Source of the DNA: Brucella anthropi_A
Lineage (GTDB): Bacteria > Pseudomonadota > Alphaproteobacteria > Rhizobiales > Rhizobiaceae
NCBI RefSeq assembly: GCF_046630315.1
Contig: NZ_LQBD01000002.1
Span: forward strand, 109,262-173,261
Length of the DNA: 64,000 nt
Direction of reading: 5' to 3'
Part shown: positions 9,151 to 17,993 of the stretch, in pieces
Position numbering within the stretch: the stretch's first letter is position 1
How the letters are laid out: every line of letters begins with the position of its first letter
The notes under the pieces: model-generated
Databases searched by the model: none
What the model saw: only the letters and a program-made list of their open reading frames with translations
What the model was told of the DNA's origin: nothing
Program-made: the position numbers and the translations under genes

Positions 9151-9430
9151 GCGCGTTTCTCCGGCTGCGGCGCGATGCGAATTTCGAACCCGCCGCATTT
9201 GAGGCTAAGGCCAGACGGGGCTGCGGGAAAACTGGCAGAAGGGTGAAACCCATCCTCTATTGTAGGAGGGTGTGTACCCCTCATGGCCGTCATGCGCGGC
9301 AGGGCAATTTCGATACACTGCGAGGCGGTATATCCATTGCCCCCCGATATACCGGAACAAGGCTTCGAGGGCGTTGTTCCCTCGAAGTCTTGTCTCCCTT
9401 GAAATGTTCCTCTGACGACAGGTTGCGGCC
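9151..9430. promoter_or_regulatory. Divergent intergenic region with alternative RNA hairpins
   Basis: A 280-bp gap upstream of two divergent genes. On the plus strand, positions 9363-9371 and 9379-9387 form a perfect 9-bp stem (CTTCGAGGG / CCCTCGAAG) with a 7-nt loop, followed by a T-rich TCTTGTCT. Positions 9354-9360 (GGAACAA) and 9374-9380 (TTGTTCC) form a mutually exclusive 7-bp stem. The pairings are seen directly; a role as attenuator of the downstream GT4 operon is inference. Confidence 0.5.
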
Positions 9431-10663
9431 ATGAAATGCGCTTACTTCGTCCGTCCCCACATTGGCGGCACCTATTCGGTCTTCACCCGCCTGCGCTCCT
9501 CGCTTGGCCAGTCGGGCGTAGAGCTTCGCTGGCTTGCTGCCGGTGCTGCCGGTGATACGATCGCCGTGCCCGCGGGGCAGGGGCTTGAGGATGCGCTGCG
9601 CAAGGGCGATGCCATAGACCGCCTCGGCCTGCTGGATGAGGAAACCCGCGCCAGGCGAATGATCGCCTTCCTGCGGGAAAACCGTTTCGACGCCGTCTTC
9701 GTCAATGTCCTTTCGCACCGCTTCGAAACCAATCTGGTGCGCTATCTGCCCGCCGACATCCTGCGCATCATGATCGTGCACAACATCACGCCCGGCACCT
9801 ATGCGGCGGCACGGGCGATCCGCGATCATGTTCATGCCACGGTCGGCGTCTCGAAGCGCTGCCACGACGATCTGGTGCGGCAATATGGTTTCGATGCGGC
9901 GCGCACGCTGGTCATTCCGCATGGGCTGAACCGGGGCATATATCTGTCGCGCGATGGTGCTGGGCCGGATGCGCGCCGCCCGCTGCGGCTGCTTTATCTG
10001 GGGCGTGTGGAAGACAATTCGAAGGGTGTTTTCTGGCTGCCGGATATACTGCGCGAACTCGATTGCCCCTATCGTCTGACGGTCGCGGGCGACGGTCCCG
10101 ACCTGGCGGAGCTGCGCCATCGGCTTGCGCCCTTTGGCGACAAGGTCAGCTTCAGCGGCTGGGTTGCGCCTTCCGATGTGCCCTGGCTGGTGAGCCAGCA
10201 TGACATCATGCTCATGCCGTCGCGCTTTGAAGGCTTTGGCCTGACGCTGATCGAGGCGATGAGCCAGGGATGCCCGGCGGTCGTGTCGAAGATCGCCGGT
10301 GTGACCGACACCATCGTCACCGATGGCGAGGACGGGCTTTTGTTTCCCGTCGGCGATTTCCGTCAGGCGGCGCGTCATATCGGCCGGCTTGCAAGCGACC
10401 GCGACCTGCTGGCGGGCATGGCAGGTGCCGCCCGGCAAAAGGTCGCGACGGTTTTCGACAATGATACCGCCGGGCGGGCCTATGCGGGCCTGCTCGACCA
10501 TCTGGCGAAAAACCGCCCCGCAATCGCGCCGCCGCTGGCGCTTTCGCAATGGTCGATGCCGAACGCGCTTCATTCCAGCCTGCGCAGCCGCCTGCCCAAG
10601 CCGGTGAAGAACTGGCTGCGCCAGATGCGCGAGCGCCTGCATACGAGATTGTCCGCAGCGTGA
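9431..10663 (+). CDS. Glycosyltransferase family 4
   Basis: GT-B glycosyltransferase of 410 residues. The N-terminal half binds acceptor; VIPHGLNRGIYLSR links to the donor half, where LLYLGRVEDNSKGV and the segment PSRFEGFGLTLIEAMSQGCP (E-x7-E-type pair) mark the NDP-sugar site. It probably elongates the lipid-linked repeat unit. The ribosome site is modest (ACAGG). It opens the plus-strand run that continues into the aminotransferase and glycosidase-like genes, 25 bp upstream of the former. The leader contains two mutually exclusive hairpins. Confidence 0.9.
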   Translation: MKCAYFVRPHIGGTYSVFTRLRSSLGQSGVELRWLAAGAAGDTIAVPAGQGLEDALRKGDAIDRLGLLDEETRARRMIAFLRENRFDAVFVNVLSHRFETNLVRYLPADILRIMIVHNITPGTYAAARAIRDHVHATVGVSKRCHDDLVRQYGFDAARTLVIPHGLNRGIYLSRDGAGPDARRPLRLLYLGRVEDNSKGVFWLPDILRELDCPYRLTVAGDGPDLAELRHRLAPFGDKVSFSGWVAPSDVPWLVSQHDIMLMPSRFEGFGLTLIEAMSQGCPAVVSKIAGVTDTIVTDGEDGLLFPVGDFRQAARHIGRLASDRDLLAGMAGAARQKVATVFDNDTAGRAYAGLLDHLAKNRPAIAPPLALSQWSMPNALHSSLRSRLPKPVKNWLRQMRERLHTRLSAA

Positions 10664-10688
10664 CCCGTGAACAGAAAGGAGAAGGGGC

Positions 10689-12044
10689 ATGAATCTTTTC
10701 ACATCGCAGTTCCGCAATTCCCAATTGCTCGCCACCAAGGCGCATGCGCTTATTCCGGGCGGCTGTCACACCTATGCCAAGGGCGACGACCAATATCCGG
10801 TTCTGGCCCCCGGCTTCATCCAGCGCGGTTCCGGCTCGCATGTCTTCGATGTCGACGGCCATGAATATATCGAATATGGCATGGGCAATCGCGCCGTCGG
10901 CCTCGGCCATGCCTATCCGCCGGTGGTGCGCGCCGTGCGCGACGCCTTGCAGGACGGATGCAATTTCACGCGCCCCGGCGCCATCGAGGTCGAATGCGCG
11001 GAAAGCTTTCTGGAGCTGATCGACGGCGCGGAAATGGTGAAGTTCTGCAAGGATGGTTCGGATGCGACTTCCGGCGCGGTAAGGCTTGCGCGCGCCTATA
11101 CGGGACGCGACATGGTTGCCTGCTGCGCCGATCATCCGTTCTTTTCCACCGATGACTGGTTCATCGGTACGACAAGGATGAATGCGGGCATTCCGGCATC
11201 GGTTTCGGCTTTGACGGCAACGTTCCGTTATAACGATATTGCGAGCGTGGAAGCCCTGTTCGAGGATTATCCGGGGCGTGTCGCGGCCATCATTCTCGAA
11301 CCCGCGCGCGCCGATGAGCCGCAGAATGGATTTTTGCAGGAAGCAAGGCGCATCGCCCATGAAAACGGGGCCCTGTTCATTCTGGACGAGATGATTACCG
11401 GCTTTCGCTGGCATATGCGCGGGGCGCAGAAGCTCTATGGTATCGAGCCTGATCTTTCCTGTTTCGGCAAGGCGCTGGGCAACGGCTTTGCGATCTCGGC
11501 GCTCGCCGGCAAGGCGGAATATATGCAGCTTGGCGGTCTGACCCAGACCGACCATCCGCGCGTGTTCCTGCTTTCCACCACCCATGGCGCGGAAACCCAT
11601 GCCATGGCGGCGGCGATTGCCACGATGACGATCTATCGCGATGAGCCGGTGATTGAAAGGCTCCATGAGCAGGGCGCCAAACTGGCCGATGGCGTGAATG
11701 CGGCGATTGCCGGCCATGGCCTGCAAAACCATGTTCGGCTGTCCGGGCGTCCATGCTGCCTTGCCTATGGCACGCTCGACGAGAAAGGCCAGCCCTCGCA
11801 GGCATTTCGCACGCTGTTGCTTCAGGAGACGATCCGGCGCGGCGTGCTGATGCCGTCGCTAGTGGTGAGCTATACCCACAGCGACACCGACATTGCGCGC
11901 ACGGTGGATGCAATCGACGGTGCGCTCGACATTTATGTCCGGGCGCTGAACGACGGCGTGACGTCCTATCTGACGGGGCGACCTTCGCAGGTGGTCTATC
12001 GCCGCTTCAACGAAGCGCCGGCCTATCCGCCGACGATGCGATGA
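10689..12044 (+). CDS. Class III PLP-dependent aminotransferase (glutamate-1-semialdehyde aminomutase-like)
   Basis: PLP enzyme of 451 residues resembling glutamate-1-semialdehyde 2,1-aminomutase. Visible signatures are IPGGCHTYAKG near residue 22, the KFCKDGSDATSGAVRLARA cofactor-phosphate region, LDEMITGFRW (the PLP-ring aspartate) and CFGKALGNG with the Schiff-base lysine. A housekeeping HemL is unlikely: Rhizobiales make 5-aminolevulinate by the C4 route, and the gene sits inside a sugar-modification block. Related paralogues are common in polysaccharide loci, where they may aminate or isomerise a sugar or short ketone side chain; the substrate is unknown. AAGGAG precedes the start and the stop overlaps the next ATG. 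Confidence 0.86.
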   Translation: MNLFTSQFRNSQLLATKAHALIPGGCHTYAKGDDQYPVLAPGFIQRGSGSHVFDVDGHEYIEYGMGNRAVGLGHAYPPVVRAVRDALQDGCNFTRPGAIEVECAESFLELIDGAEMVKFCKDGSDATSGAVRLARAYTGRDMVACCADHPFFSTDDWFIGTTRMNAGIPASVSALTATFRYNDIASVEALFEDYPGRVAAIILEPARADEPQNGFLQEARRIAHENGALFILDEMITGFRWHMRGAQKLYGIEPDLSCFGKALGNGFAISALAGKAEYMQLGGLTQTDHPRVFLLSTTHGAETHAMAAAIATMTIYRDEPVIERLHEQGAKLADGVNAAIAGHGLQNHVRLSGRPCCLAYGTLDEKGQPSQAFRTLLLQETIRRGVLMPSLVVSYTHSDTDIARTVDAIDGALDIYVRALNDGVTSYLTGRPSQVVYRRFNEAPAYPPTMR

Positions 12045-13354
12045 AGCGCCTTGCCGCAGCCCTGATCGCCGCGACCCTGCTGTCGATGGCGGCAGGGGCC
12101 TCCCATGCGGCTGACCTGTTTGCGATCAGGATTGGGCAAGACCGGCGCATATTCGAGGATGCAACGGGCAAGCCTTTTTTGTTGCAGGGCGACACTGCCT
12201 GGTCGCTGATCGCCGAACTGAAACGCGAGGATGCCGAGATCTATTTGCAGGATCGAAGGAAGCGCGGTTTCAATGCCATTCTGGTCAATCTCATTGAACA
12301 TCGGTTCTCCAGCCATCCGCCTGCCAATGCCTATGGCGAGAGGCCTTTCCGGGGTGATGCCTTCGGTGAACTCAATCCGAAATATTTCGATCATGCCGCC
12401 TGGGTGATCGGTCGGGCGCAACAACTTGGTTTCGTCGTCTTTCTGGCGCCCGCCTATCTCGGGGTAAGCGGCGGCGATCAGGGCTGGTTTCGGAATATCG
12501 AGGCCGCAGGGCCGGAAAAAATGCGCCTCTACGGCGAGAGAGTGGCCGAACGCTTTCGGCAATATTCCAATATTGTCTGGGTCTTGGGTGGGGATTTCAA
12601 TACGCCGGACAAGAGGCTGGTTTCCAGCATGGCCGAGGGGATCATGAAGGCCAGTCCGTCCTCGCTGAAGACGGTCCATCCCGGCCCCGAGACGAATACC
12701 GCCGGGATATGGGGCAAGGAGCGCTGGTTCTCCTTCGACACGCTCTACAGCTACGAGGATATCCATGCCGGAATGATTGCGCGCACGGCGGAAACTGCCA
12801 TGCCGGTCATTCTGCTGGAAACATTCTACGAGAAGGAACGGGGAACGACACCGCAAACCATCCGCCGAAATGCCTATGGTGCCTTGCTTGCGGGCGCTGC
12901 CGGGCAGTTTTTCGGCAATAATCCCGTCTGGCATTTCGGCAGTTCCGGCCTGTTTGCCTATGAAGGCACCTGGCGCGATGCGCTGGACAGTCCCGGTGCG
13001 CGGTCGATGACGGTGTTGAAGCGGCTCTTCGACAGGCTGCCATGGCCGCAACTGCTTCCCGATCGCGAAGGACGCATTGCCGTGAACCCGGAAAGCCATG
13101 CCGCATCTTTGCCGGACGGCACGCTGTCGGTGATCTATGGCGATGCGGATGGTTTCGCGGTGCGGAAGGATGTTGTCGGGAAGGCCGTCTGGTTCGATCC
13201 GGTTTCCGGCACATTTGCGGATGCGGGCGCGCCCCGGTTCGAGGGAACGATTGCGACCTTCAAGCCGAAGCGGGCGCAAAATGCCGGTGGCGGAACCGAC
13301 CGGCTTTTGCTGATCGGCAGCGCGGCGCGCCTGCACGCCATCCTAAAGGAGTAG
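12041..13354 (+). CDS. Secreted DUF4038 (GH140-like) glycoside hydrolase-type protein
   Basis: Protein of 437 residues with a cleavable signal peptide (about residues 1-23, ending SHA-AD) and a TIM-barrel-like DUF4038 domain. Characteristic pieces are FLLQGDTAWSLI, NIVWVLGGDFN and VILLETFYEKERG, whose acidic residues fit a retaining glycosidase pair. Characterised relatives in GH140 remove apiose from pectin, but DUF4038 proteins are broad and specificity is unknown. The ATG at 12041 overlaps the aminotransferase stop as ATGA, so export of this enzyme is coupled to sugar synthesis. It may trim or remodel the polysaccharide made by the locus. A longer in-frame extension upstream runs through the aminotransferase gene and is not real. 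Confidence 0.82.
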   Translation: MKRLAAALIAATLLSMAAGASHAADLFAIRIGQDRRIFEDATGKPFLLQGDTAWSLIAELKREDAEIYLQDRRKRGFNAILVNLIEHRFSSHPPANAYGERPFRGDAFGELNPKYFDHAAWVIGRAQQLGFVVFLAPAYLGVSGGDQGWFRNIEAAGPEKMRLYGERVAERFRQYSNIVWVLGGDFNTPDKRLVSSMAEGIMKASPSSLKTVHPGPETNTAGIWGKERWFSFDTLYSYEDIHAGMIARTAETAMPVILLETFYEKERGTTPQTIRRNAYGALLAGAAGQFFGNNPVWHFGSSGLFAYEGTWRDALDSPGARSMTVLKRLFDRLPWPQLLPDREGRIAVNPESHAASLPDGTLSVIYGDADGFAVRKDVVGKAVWFDPVSGTFADAGAPRFEGTIATFKPKRAQNAGGGTDRLLLIGSAARLHAILKE

Positions 13355-13473
13355 CCGATACGCCCTTTCATGCCTTTCATAAACGCTTGTCCGAACCGGG
13401 CATGCCTTCGGTCAAGTCGCGGCTCCCGTTCTCGCTGGCTAACATGTGTTTATCACGGTGCGAGGAGTCGGAC

Positions 13474-14535
13474 ATGAAAGTACTGGTCACGGGCAATCAG
13501 GGCTATATCGGGTCGGTCATGGTGCCGGTCCTCATCGATGCGGGGCATGACGTGTCCGGCTATGACATCGGCCTTTATGAACATTGTCATTTTGAAGAAG
13601 GCGGCGCGGTCACGACTGTGCCGACCATCCGCAAGGATGTGCGCGATGTGTCGCCGCGCGATCTGGAAGGGTTCGATGCGGTCATTCATCTTGCCGCGCT
13701 TTCCAATGATCCGCTGGGCAATCTCAATGAGGAACTGACCTACGACATCAATCACCGGGCGAGCGTCGCCATGGCGAAGGCCGCGAAACAGGCCGGTGTC
13801 GGGCGTTTTCTGTTTGCTTCGTCCTGTAGCAATTACGGTATCAGCGATGCCGATCTGATCGATGAGACCGGCGAACTGAAGCCGGTCACGGCCTATGGCC
13901 GCTCCAAGGTGCGGGCGGAGCAGGACATTCGCGAATTGGCGGATGCAGGCTTCTGCCCCGTCTATCTGCGGCCTGCCACGGCTTATGGCGTTTCGCCGTT
14001 CCTGCGCTTCGATATCGTGCTCAACAATCTGGTTGCCTGGGCGGTGACGAAAGGGCTCATCTATCTCAAGTCGGATGGTACGCCCTGGCGCCCCATCGTC
14101 CATATCCGCGATATTTCCCGCGCCTTCATGGCCGCCATGGAAGCCCCGCGCGAAAAAGTCTGGAACGAAGCCTTCAATGTCGGCTCGACGGAGCACAATT
14201 ACCGCATCCGGGATATTGCGGGCATCGTGGCCGACAATGTTCCCGATTGCCGCATCGACTATGCGGATGATGCCGGGCCGGATACGCGCTCCTACCGCGT
14301 CAGTTTTGAAAAGCTGGCGCGGGTGCTGCCGCAAGCCAAACCGCAATGGGATGCCGTTGCCGGTGCGCGCGAACTCCTTGCCGCCTATAGCCGCTCGACG
14401 CTGACGCTGGAGGAATTCGAGGGGCCGCGCTTCCAGCGCATCGCCCATATCCGCAAGCTGATTGCGGAAGGCGCGCTGGATGCCGATCTGCGGCGTGTCG
14501 AGGAACAGCCGCAACCGCTGCGGGCGACGGCGTGA
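13474..14535 (+). CDS. NAD-dependent epimerase/dehydratase (extended SDR, nucleotide-sugar enzyme)
   Basis: Extended short-chain dehydrogenase of 353 residues. It begins MKVLVTGNQGYIGS, the G-x2-G-x2-G dinucleotide site, has the SSCSNYG serine segment and the Y-x3-K catalytic pair in YGRSK. It lacks the signature of sugar 4,6-dehydratases (TPYSASKA-type) and is closer to epimerases or 4-reductases acting on NDP-sugars. The ATG at 13474 follows GAGGAG; the long upstream frame overlaps the previous gene and is spurious. A 119-bp gap separates it from the glycosidase-like gene, so it may have its own promoter. It overlaps the next gene by one base. Confidence 0.88.
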   Translation: MKVLVTGNQGYIGSVMVPVLIDAGHDVSGYDIGLYEHCHFEEGGAVTTVPTIRKDVRDVSPRDLEGFDAVIHLAALSNDPLGNLNEELTYDINHRASVAMAKAAKQAGVGRFLFASSCSNYGISDADLIDETGELKPVTAYGRSKVRAEQDIRELADAGFCPVYLRPATAYGVSPFLRFDIVLNNLVAWAVTKGLIYLKSDGTPWRPIVHIRDISRAFMAAMEAPREKVWNEAFNVGSTEHNYRIRDIAGIVADNVPDCRIDYADDAGPDTRSYRVSFEKLARVLPQAKPQWDAVAGARELLAAYSRSTLTLEEFEGPRFQRIAHIRKLIAEGALDADLRRVEEQPQPLRATA

Positions 14536-15878
14536 TGGATAGGGGGGCAGGCTGCAAGGACGTGGAAACCGCCATGCCGCCGTCATCAGGCGGGATGGCC
14601 ATTTACGATCTTGCTGCCCGTCTTTATCCGCTCTGCCGCAGTCTCGCCGGGGACGGCGTGCGCGAAACGCTCGCCATCATCGGGGAGCGCCTGCCGCTCA
14701 CGGTCCATCAGGTCCCGACCGGCACGCCGCTTTACGACTGGAAAGCGCCGCAGGAATGGATCATCCGCGAAGCCTATATCACGGATGATAACGGCAGGCG
14801 CATCGTCGATTTTGCCCGGCACAATCTGCATGTTGTGAATTTCAGTGTGCCTGTGCGGGCAAGAATGCCGCTCGGTGCGCTGAAGGAGCATATCCACACG
14901 CTGCCCGATCAGCCGGACCTCATTCCCTATCGCACCTGCTATCACGCGGAAGGCTGGGGCTTCTGCATGGCGCATCGTGAATTTCTGTCGATGCCGGACG
15001 GCGACTATGACGTCGTGATCGATGCGGAGCGTCGCGACGGTTTCCTGACCTTCGGTGAGTTCATTCAACCCGGCGAAAGCGACGAGACGTTCATTTTGTC
15101 GGCCCATCTTTGCCACCCCTCGCTCGCCAATGACAATTGTTCCGGGCTGGCGCTGTTGACCCACCTTGGCGCGGTTCTGCAATCACGGCGCACGCGCCTG
15201 ACCTATCGGCTGCTTTTCGGCCCGGCGACTTTCGGCGCGCTTGCATGGCTTCAACAAAACGAGGCGCATCTGGAGAAGGTCCGGCATGGGCTGGTGCTGT
15301 CCTGTGTTGGTGATGCCGGCGGGCCGAATTACAAGCGCAGCCGTCGCGGCGATGCTGAGATCGATCGCATCATGGCGCATGTGCTTTCCGGGTGCGCTGA
15401 TGCAACGGTGCATGATTTCTGGCCCTATGGCTATGACGAGCGCCAGTTCTGTTCGCCGGGATTCAACCTGCCGGTCGGCCTGTTCCAGCGCAGCCTTTAC
15501 GGCACTTTTCCGCAATATCACACATCGGCCGACAATCTCGATTTCATCAAGCCGGACTGTCTCGAACAGTCGTTCAACATGGTCTGGCAAACCATTGAAA
15601 TTGCTGAACGAAACTGGCATCCGCTGAATACGTCGCCCAAGGGAGAGCCGCAGCTTGGACGGCACGGCCTCTATGGAAGCATGGGCGGCGACAGGAGCGC
15701 GGCGCAAAACGCCATGGCGCTGCTCTGGGTGCTCAATCTGGCGGATGGCGAGCATTCCATCCTCGATATGGCCGCGCGGGCGAAATTGCCTTTCGCAGCC
15801 CTTGCCGATGCGGCGGACCGGCTCCGCGAGGCGGGATTGCTCAAAGAAGCGGCCAGGTCCGATCCTTGTCGGAAATGA
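14535..15878 (+). CDS. DUF4910/DUF2172 aminopeptidase-like zinc protein
   Basis: Protein of 447 residues of the M28-like DUF4910 family. HLCHPSLANDNCSG near the middle supplies the metal ligands expected of this fold, and QYHTSADNLDFI is the C-terminal histidine segment. A short winged-helix-like tail (after about residue 385) is typical of the family. Such proteins recur in sugar biosynthesis clusters beside PIG-L deacetylases and C-methyltransferases, yet their reaction is unproven; peptidase or amidase action on an N-acylated sugar is a guess. The ATG at 14535 overlaps the epimerase stop (TGATG); ATGs at 14574 and 14595 are alternatives. The 3' end overlaps the convergent RmlC-like gene by 38 bp. 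Confidence 0.82.
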   Translation: MDRGAGCKDVETAMPPSSGGMAIYDLAARLYPLCRSLAGDGVRETLAIIGERLPLTVHQVPTGTPLYDWKAPQEWIIREAYITDDNGRRIVDFARHNLHVVNFSVPVRARMPLGALKEHIHTLPDQPDLIPYRTCYHAEGWGFCMAHREFLSMPDGDYDVVIDAERRDGFLTFGEFIQPGESDETFILSAHLCHPSLANDNCSGLALLTHLGAVLQSRRTRLTYRLLFGPATFGALAWLQQNEAHLEKVRHGLVLSCVGDAGGPNYKRSRRGDAEIDRIMAHVLSGCADATVHDFWPYGYDERQFCSPGFNLPVGLFQRSLYGTFPQYHTSADNLDFIKPDCLEQSFNMVWQTIEIAERNWHPLNTSPKGEPQLGRHGLYGSMGGDRSAAQNAMALLWVLNLADGEHSILDMAARAKLPFAALADAADRLREAGLLKEAARSDPCRK

Positions 15879-16365
15879 CGCTCGGCCTTCCGGGCCAGGT
15901 GATGCCAAGCGACGGGTCGTCATGACGCAAACCTGTCGCATAATCAGGCGCATAGGGCTTGGAGATCATGTAGCGCACGAGCACATCCGGCGTCAGGGTC
16001 TGGAAGCCATGCGCGCACCCTTCGGGGATATAGAGTTGCACGCCGTTTTCAGCGGATAGCTCCACGCCGGTCCAGCGCCGATAGGTCGGCGAATGCGGGC
16101 GAAGGTCGACCAGAACGTCCCAGATCACGCCTTGAAGGCAGGTGACGAGCTTGGTCTCCGAATGCGGTTCGTTCTGGTAATGCAGGCCGCGCAACGTTCC
16201 CTCCTCACGCGAGAAGGACAGGCTGTGCTGCGGAAAATGCGTTTCCATCTGCCGCTCGGCAAAGGCGGCCTCGCAATAGACCCGCGCGAACCAGCCGCGC
16301 TCGTCTTCCAGCCTTTCCGGCGCCATGGACCAGGCGCCGGCGATATCGAGTGCGGTGAAACGCAT
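15841..16365 (-). CDS. dTDP-4-dehydrorhamnose 3,5-epimerase-like (RmlC family)
   Basis: Cupin-fold epimerase of 174 residues, acting on 4-keto-6-deoxy nucleotide sugars. LRGLHYQ contains the catalytic histidine, RGWFARVYCE is the N-terminal family segment, and IPEGCAHGFQTL matches the conserved I-P-x-G-x-x-H-G-F motif. Length is close to the usual 180. The ATG at 16365 has a GGGGC ribosome site and the conserved N-terminus; an earlier in-frame ATG adds 56 unlikely residues. It is the only gene of the nucleotide-sugar block on the minus strand. Since the neighbouring cytidylyltransferase implies CDP-sugars, it may act on a CDP-4-keto sugar rather than a dTDP-sugar. Confidence 0.87.
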   Translation of the reverse strand: MRFTALDIAGAWSMAPERLEDERGWFARVYCEAAFAERQMETHFPQHSLSFSREEGTLRGLHYQNEPHSETKLVTCLQGVIWDVLVDLRPHSPTYRRWTGVELSAENGVQLYIPEGCAHGFQTLTPDVLVRYMISKPYAPDYATGLRHDDPSLGITWPGRPSVISDKDRTWPLL

Positions 16366-16688
16366 GTTTTTGCCCCGGTTGCGTATAGGCGCATTCTGAC
16401 AGCAGGGCATCCGCGCGATAGAACCTTCTTCGATGCATCGCAGACGCCTTCCGCATGAGGCCAGCCTGTCCGAAAGCGGTAGGCGTCTACGCCATCGCCG
16501 CCCTTGGGCGAAGATCGGGTATCTGCGCCGCATAGCCCATCCGGTGAATGTTGCGCCCGATCGTATGTACGGCTCGCCCCTGATGACAGTCTCGGCAATG
16601 TTCGGGCCGCTGGGTAGCTTTGGTCATCCGACGCGGATCGGAGTTCAACCCTGCAAAAGGCCCGGCCATAGAGGGCGAGGAATGACAT
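16366..16688. promoter_or_regulatory. Divergent intergenic region, RmlC-like / C-methyltransferase
   Basis: A 323-bp gap between divergent starts that should carry both promoters. No coding potential was recognised. An 8-bp inverted repeat, AGACGCCT (16442-16449) and AGGCGTCT (16481-16488), is the only clear structure. Confidence 0.4.
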
Positions 16689-17990
16689 ATGACCATCCAG
16701 ACGCCGGATATTTCGCGGAGCACGAGCATGGCGCAAGAGCAGACCGGCTGTCGCCTGTGCGGTAAGCTACTCAAGCACACTTTCGTCGATCTTGGGATGT
16801 CGCCGCCCTGCGAGAGCTTCATCACGGCGGATCGCCTCGACCGCATGGAGCCCTATTATCCGCTCTATGCGCTTGTCTGCGATCATTGTTTTCTGGTGCA
16901 GCTGAAGGAGTATTTCTCGCCTGCCGAAATCTTCACCGAATATGCCTATTTCTCCTCTTTCGCCACAAGCTGGGTCAGCCATGCGAAGACCTATTGCGAC
17001 ATGATCGCCGGGCGGCTGGGGCTGAATGAAGACAGTTTCGTGGTCGAGATCGCCAGCAATGACGGCTATCTGTTGCAGCATTTCCTGCCGAAGGGCATCC
17101 CGATCCTCGGCATCGAACCGGCGGCCAATGTGGCGGAGACGGCAATCGCCAAGGGCGTGCCGACGCGCGTGGATTTCTTCGGCTCGACGCTTGCCGCCGA
17201 ACTGGCCGGTGCGGGCCGCAAGGCCGACCTCCTGATCGGCAACAATGTTCTGGCGCAAGTGCCTGATCTCAATGATTTTGTGCGCGGCCTGCAATTGTTG
17301 TTGAAGCCGGAGGGCGTGATTACGCTGGAGTTTCCGCATCTGGCCAATCTGATCGAGCAGAACCAGTTCGACACGATCTATCATGAGCATTTCTCGTATT
17401 TCTCCCTGCTGACGATCCGCTACATGGCGCATCGCCATCACCTCAAGATCATCGACGTGGAGGAATTGCCCACCCATGGCGGGTCGCTGCGGGTCTATCT
17501 TGCGCATAACAGCAGCAAGCGGAAGGCGGGGCCGCGCGTCGCAGCCCTTTTGAAGCGCGAGGAAAGCTTCGGCCTCAACGAGATTTTGACCTATGAGCAG
17601 TTTGCCGAAAAGACCCGGCGCACCAAGCGCGATCTCCTGTCCTTCCTGATCGCCGCCAAGAATGCCGGCAAACGCATCTGCGGTTACGGTGCGCCCGGCA
17701 AGGGCAACACGCTTTTGAACTATTGCGGCATCGGCACGGATTTTCTGGATTTTACCGTCGACCGTAATCCCTATAAGCACGGGCGCTTCACGCCCGGCAT
17801 GCACATCCCGATCCATGATGTGCCGGCCATCGACAAATACCGGCCCGACTACATTCTCATCCTGCCGTGGAACTTCAAGGACGAGATCATAAGGCAGATG
17901 CAGCACGTGGTGGAATGGGGCGCGAAATTCATCATTCCCATTCCGCATGTCACCCTGATCGATCCGGCACTACTCACAGAGGAGCGGTAA
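16689..17990 (+). CDS. NDP-sugar C-methyltransferase (NovU/TylCIII-like)
   Basis: SAM-dependent C-methyltransferase of 433 residues with the three-part architecture of sugar C-methyltransferases. The N-terminal zinc-binding segment has CRLCG and CDHC pairs. A central Rossmann domain has VVEIASNDGYLLQHF as the SAM loop. The C-terminal domain contains GYGAPGKGNTLLNY. Characterised relatives methylate C-3 of 4-keto-6-deoxy NDP-sugars, giving branched sugars. A start at 16728 (MAQEQTG) is possible, with GGAG seven bases upstream. Three bases separate its stop from the cytidylyltransferase start, so the two probably act in one pathway. Confidence 0.9.
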   Translation: MTIQTPDISRSTSMAQEQTGCRLCGKLLKHTFVDLGMSPPCESFITADRLDRMEPYYPLYALVCDHCFLVQLKEYFSPAEIFTEYAYFSSFATSWVSHAKTYCDMIAGRLGLNEDSFVVEIASNDGYLLQHFLPKGIPILGIEPAANVAETAIAKGVPTRVDFFGSTLAAELAGAGRKADLLIGNNVLAQVPDLNDFVRGLQLLLKPEGVITLEFPHLANLIEQNQFDTIYHEHFSYFSLLTIRYMAHRHHLKIIDVEELPTHGGSLRVYLAHNSSKRKAGPRVAALLKREESFGLNEILTYEQFAEKTRRTKRDLLSFLIAAKNAGKRICGYGAPGKGNTLLNYCGIGTDFLDFTVDRNPYKHGRFTPGMHIPIHDVPAIDKYRPDYILILPWNFKDEIIRQMQHVVEWGAKFIIPIPHVTLIDPALLTEER

Positions 17991-17993
17991 GTC

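Noticed and set aside
11753..12040. In-frame N-terminal extension of the DUF4038 protein
   Set aside because: It runs out of frame through the aminotransferase gene; the ATG at 12041 starts a signal peptide and overlaps the preceding stop.
10689..12044. Aminotransferase as housekeeping hemL
   Set aside because: Alphaproteobacteria make 5-aminolevulinate with HemA from glycine and succinyl-CoA, and the gene is embedded in a polysaccharide block.
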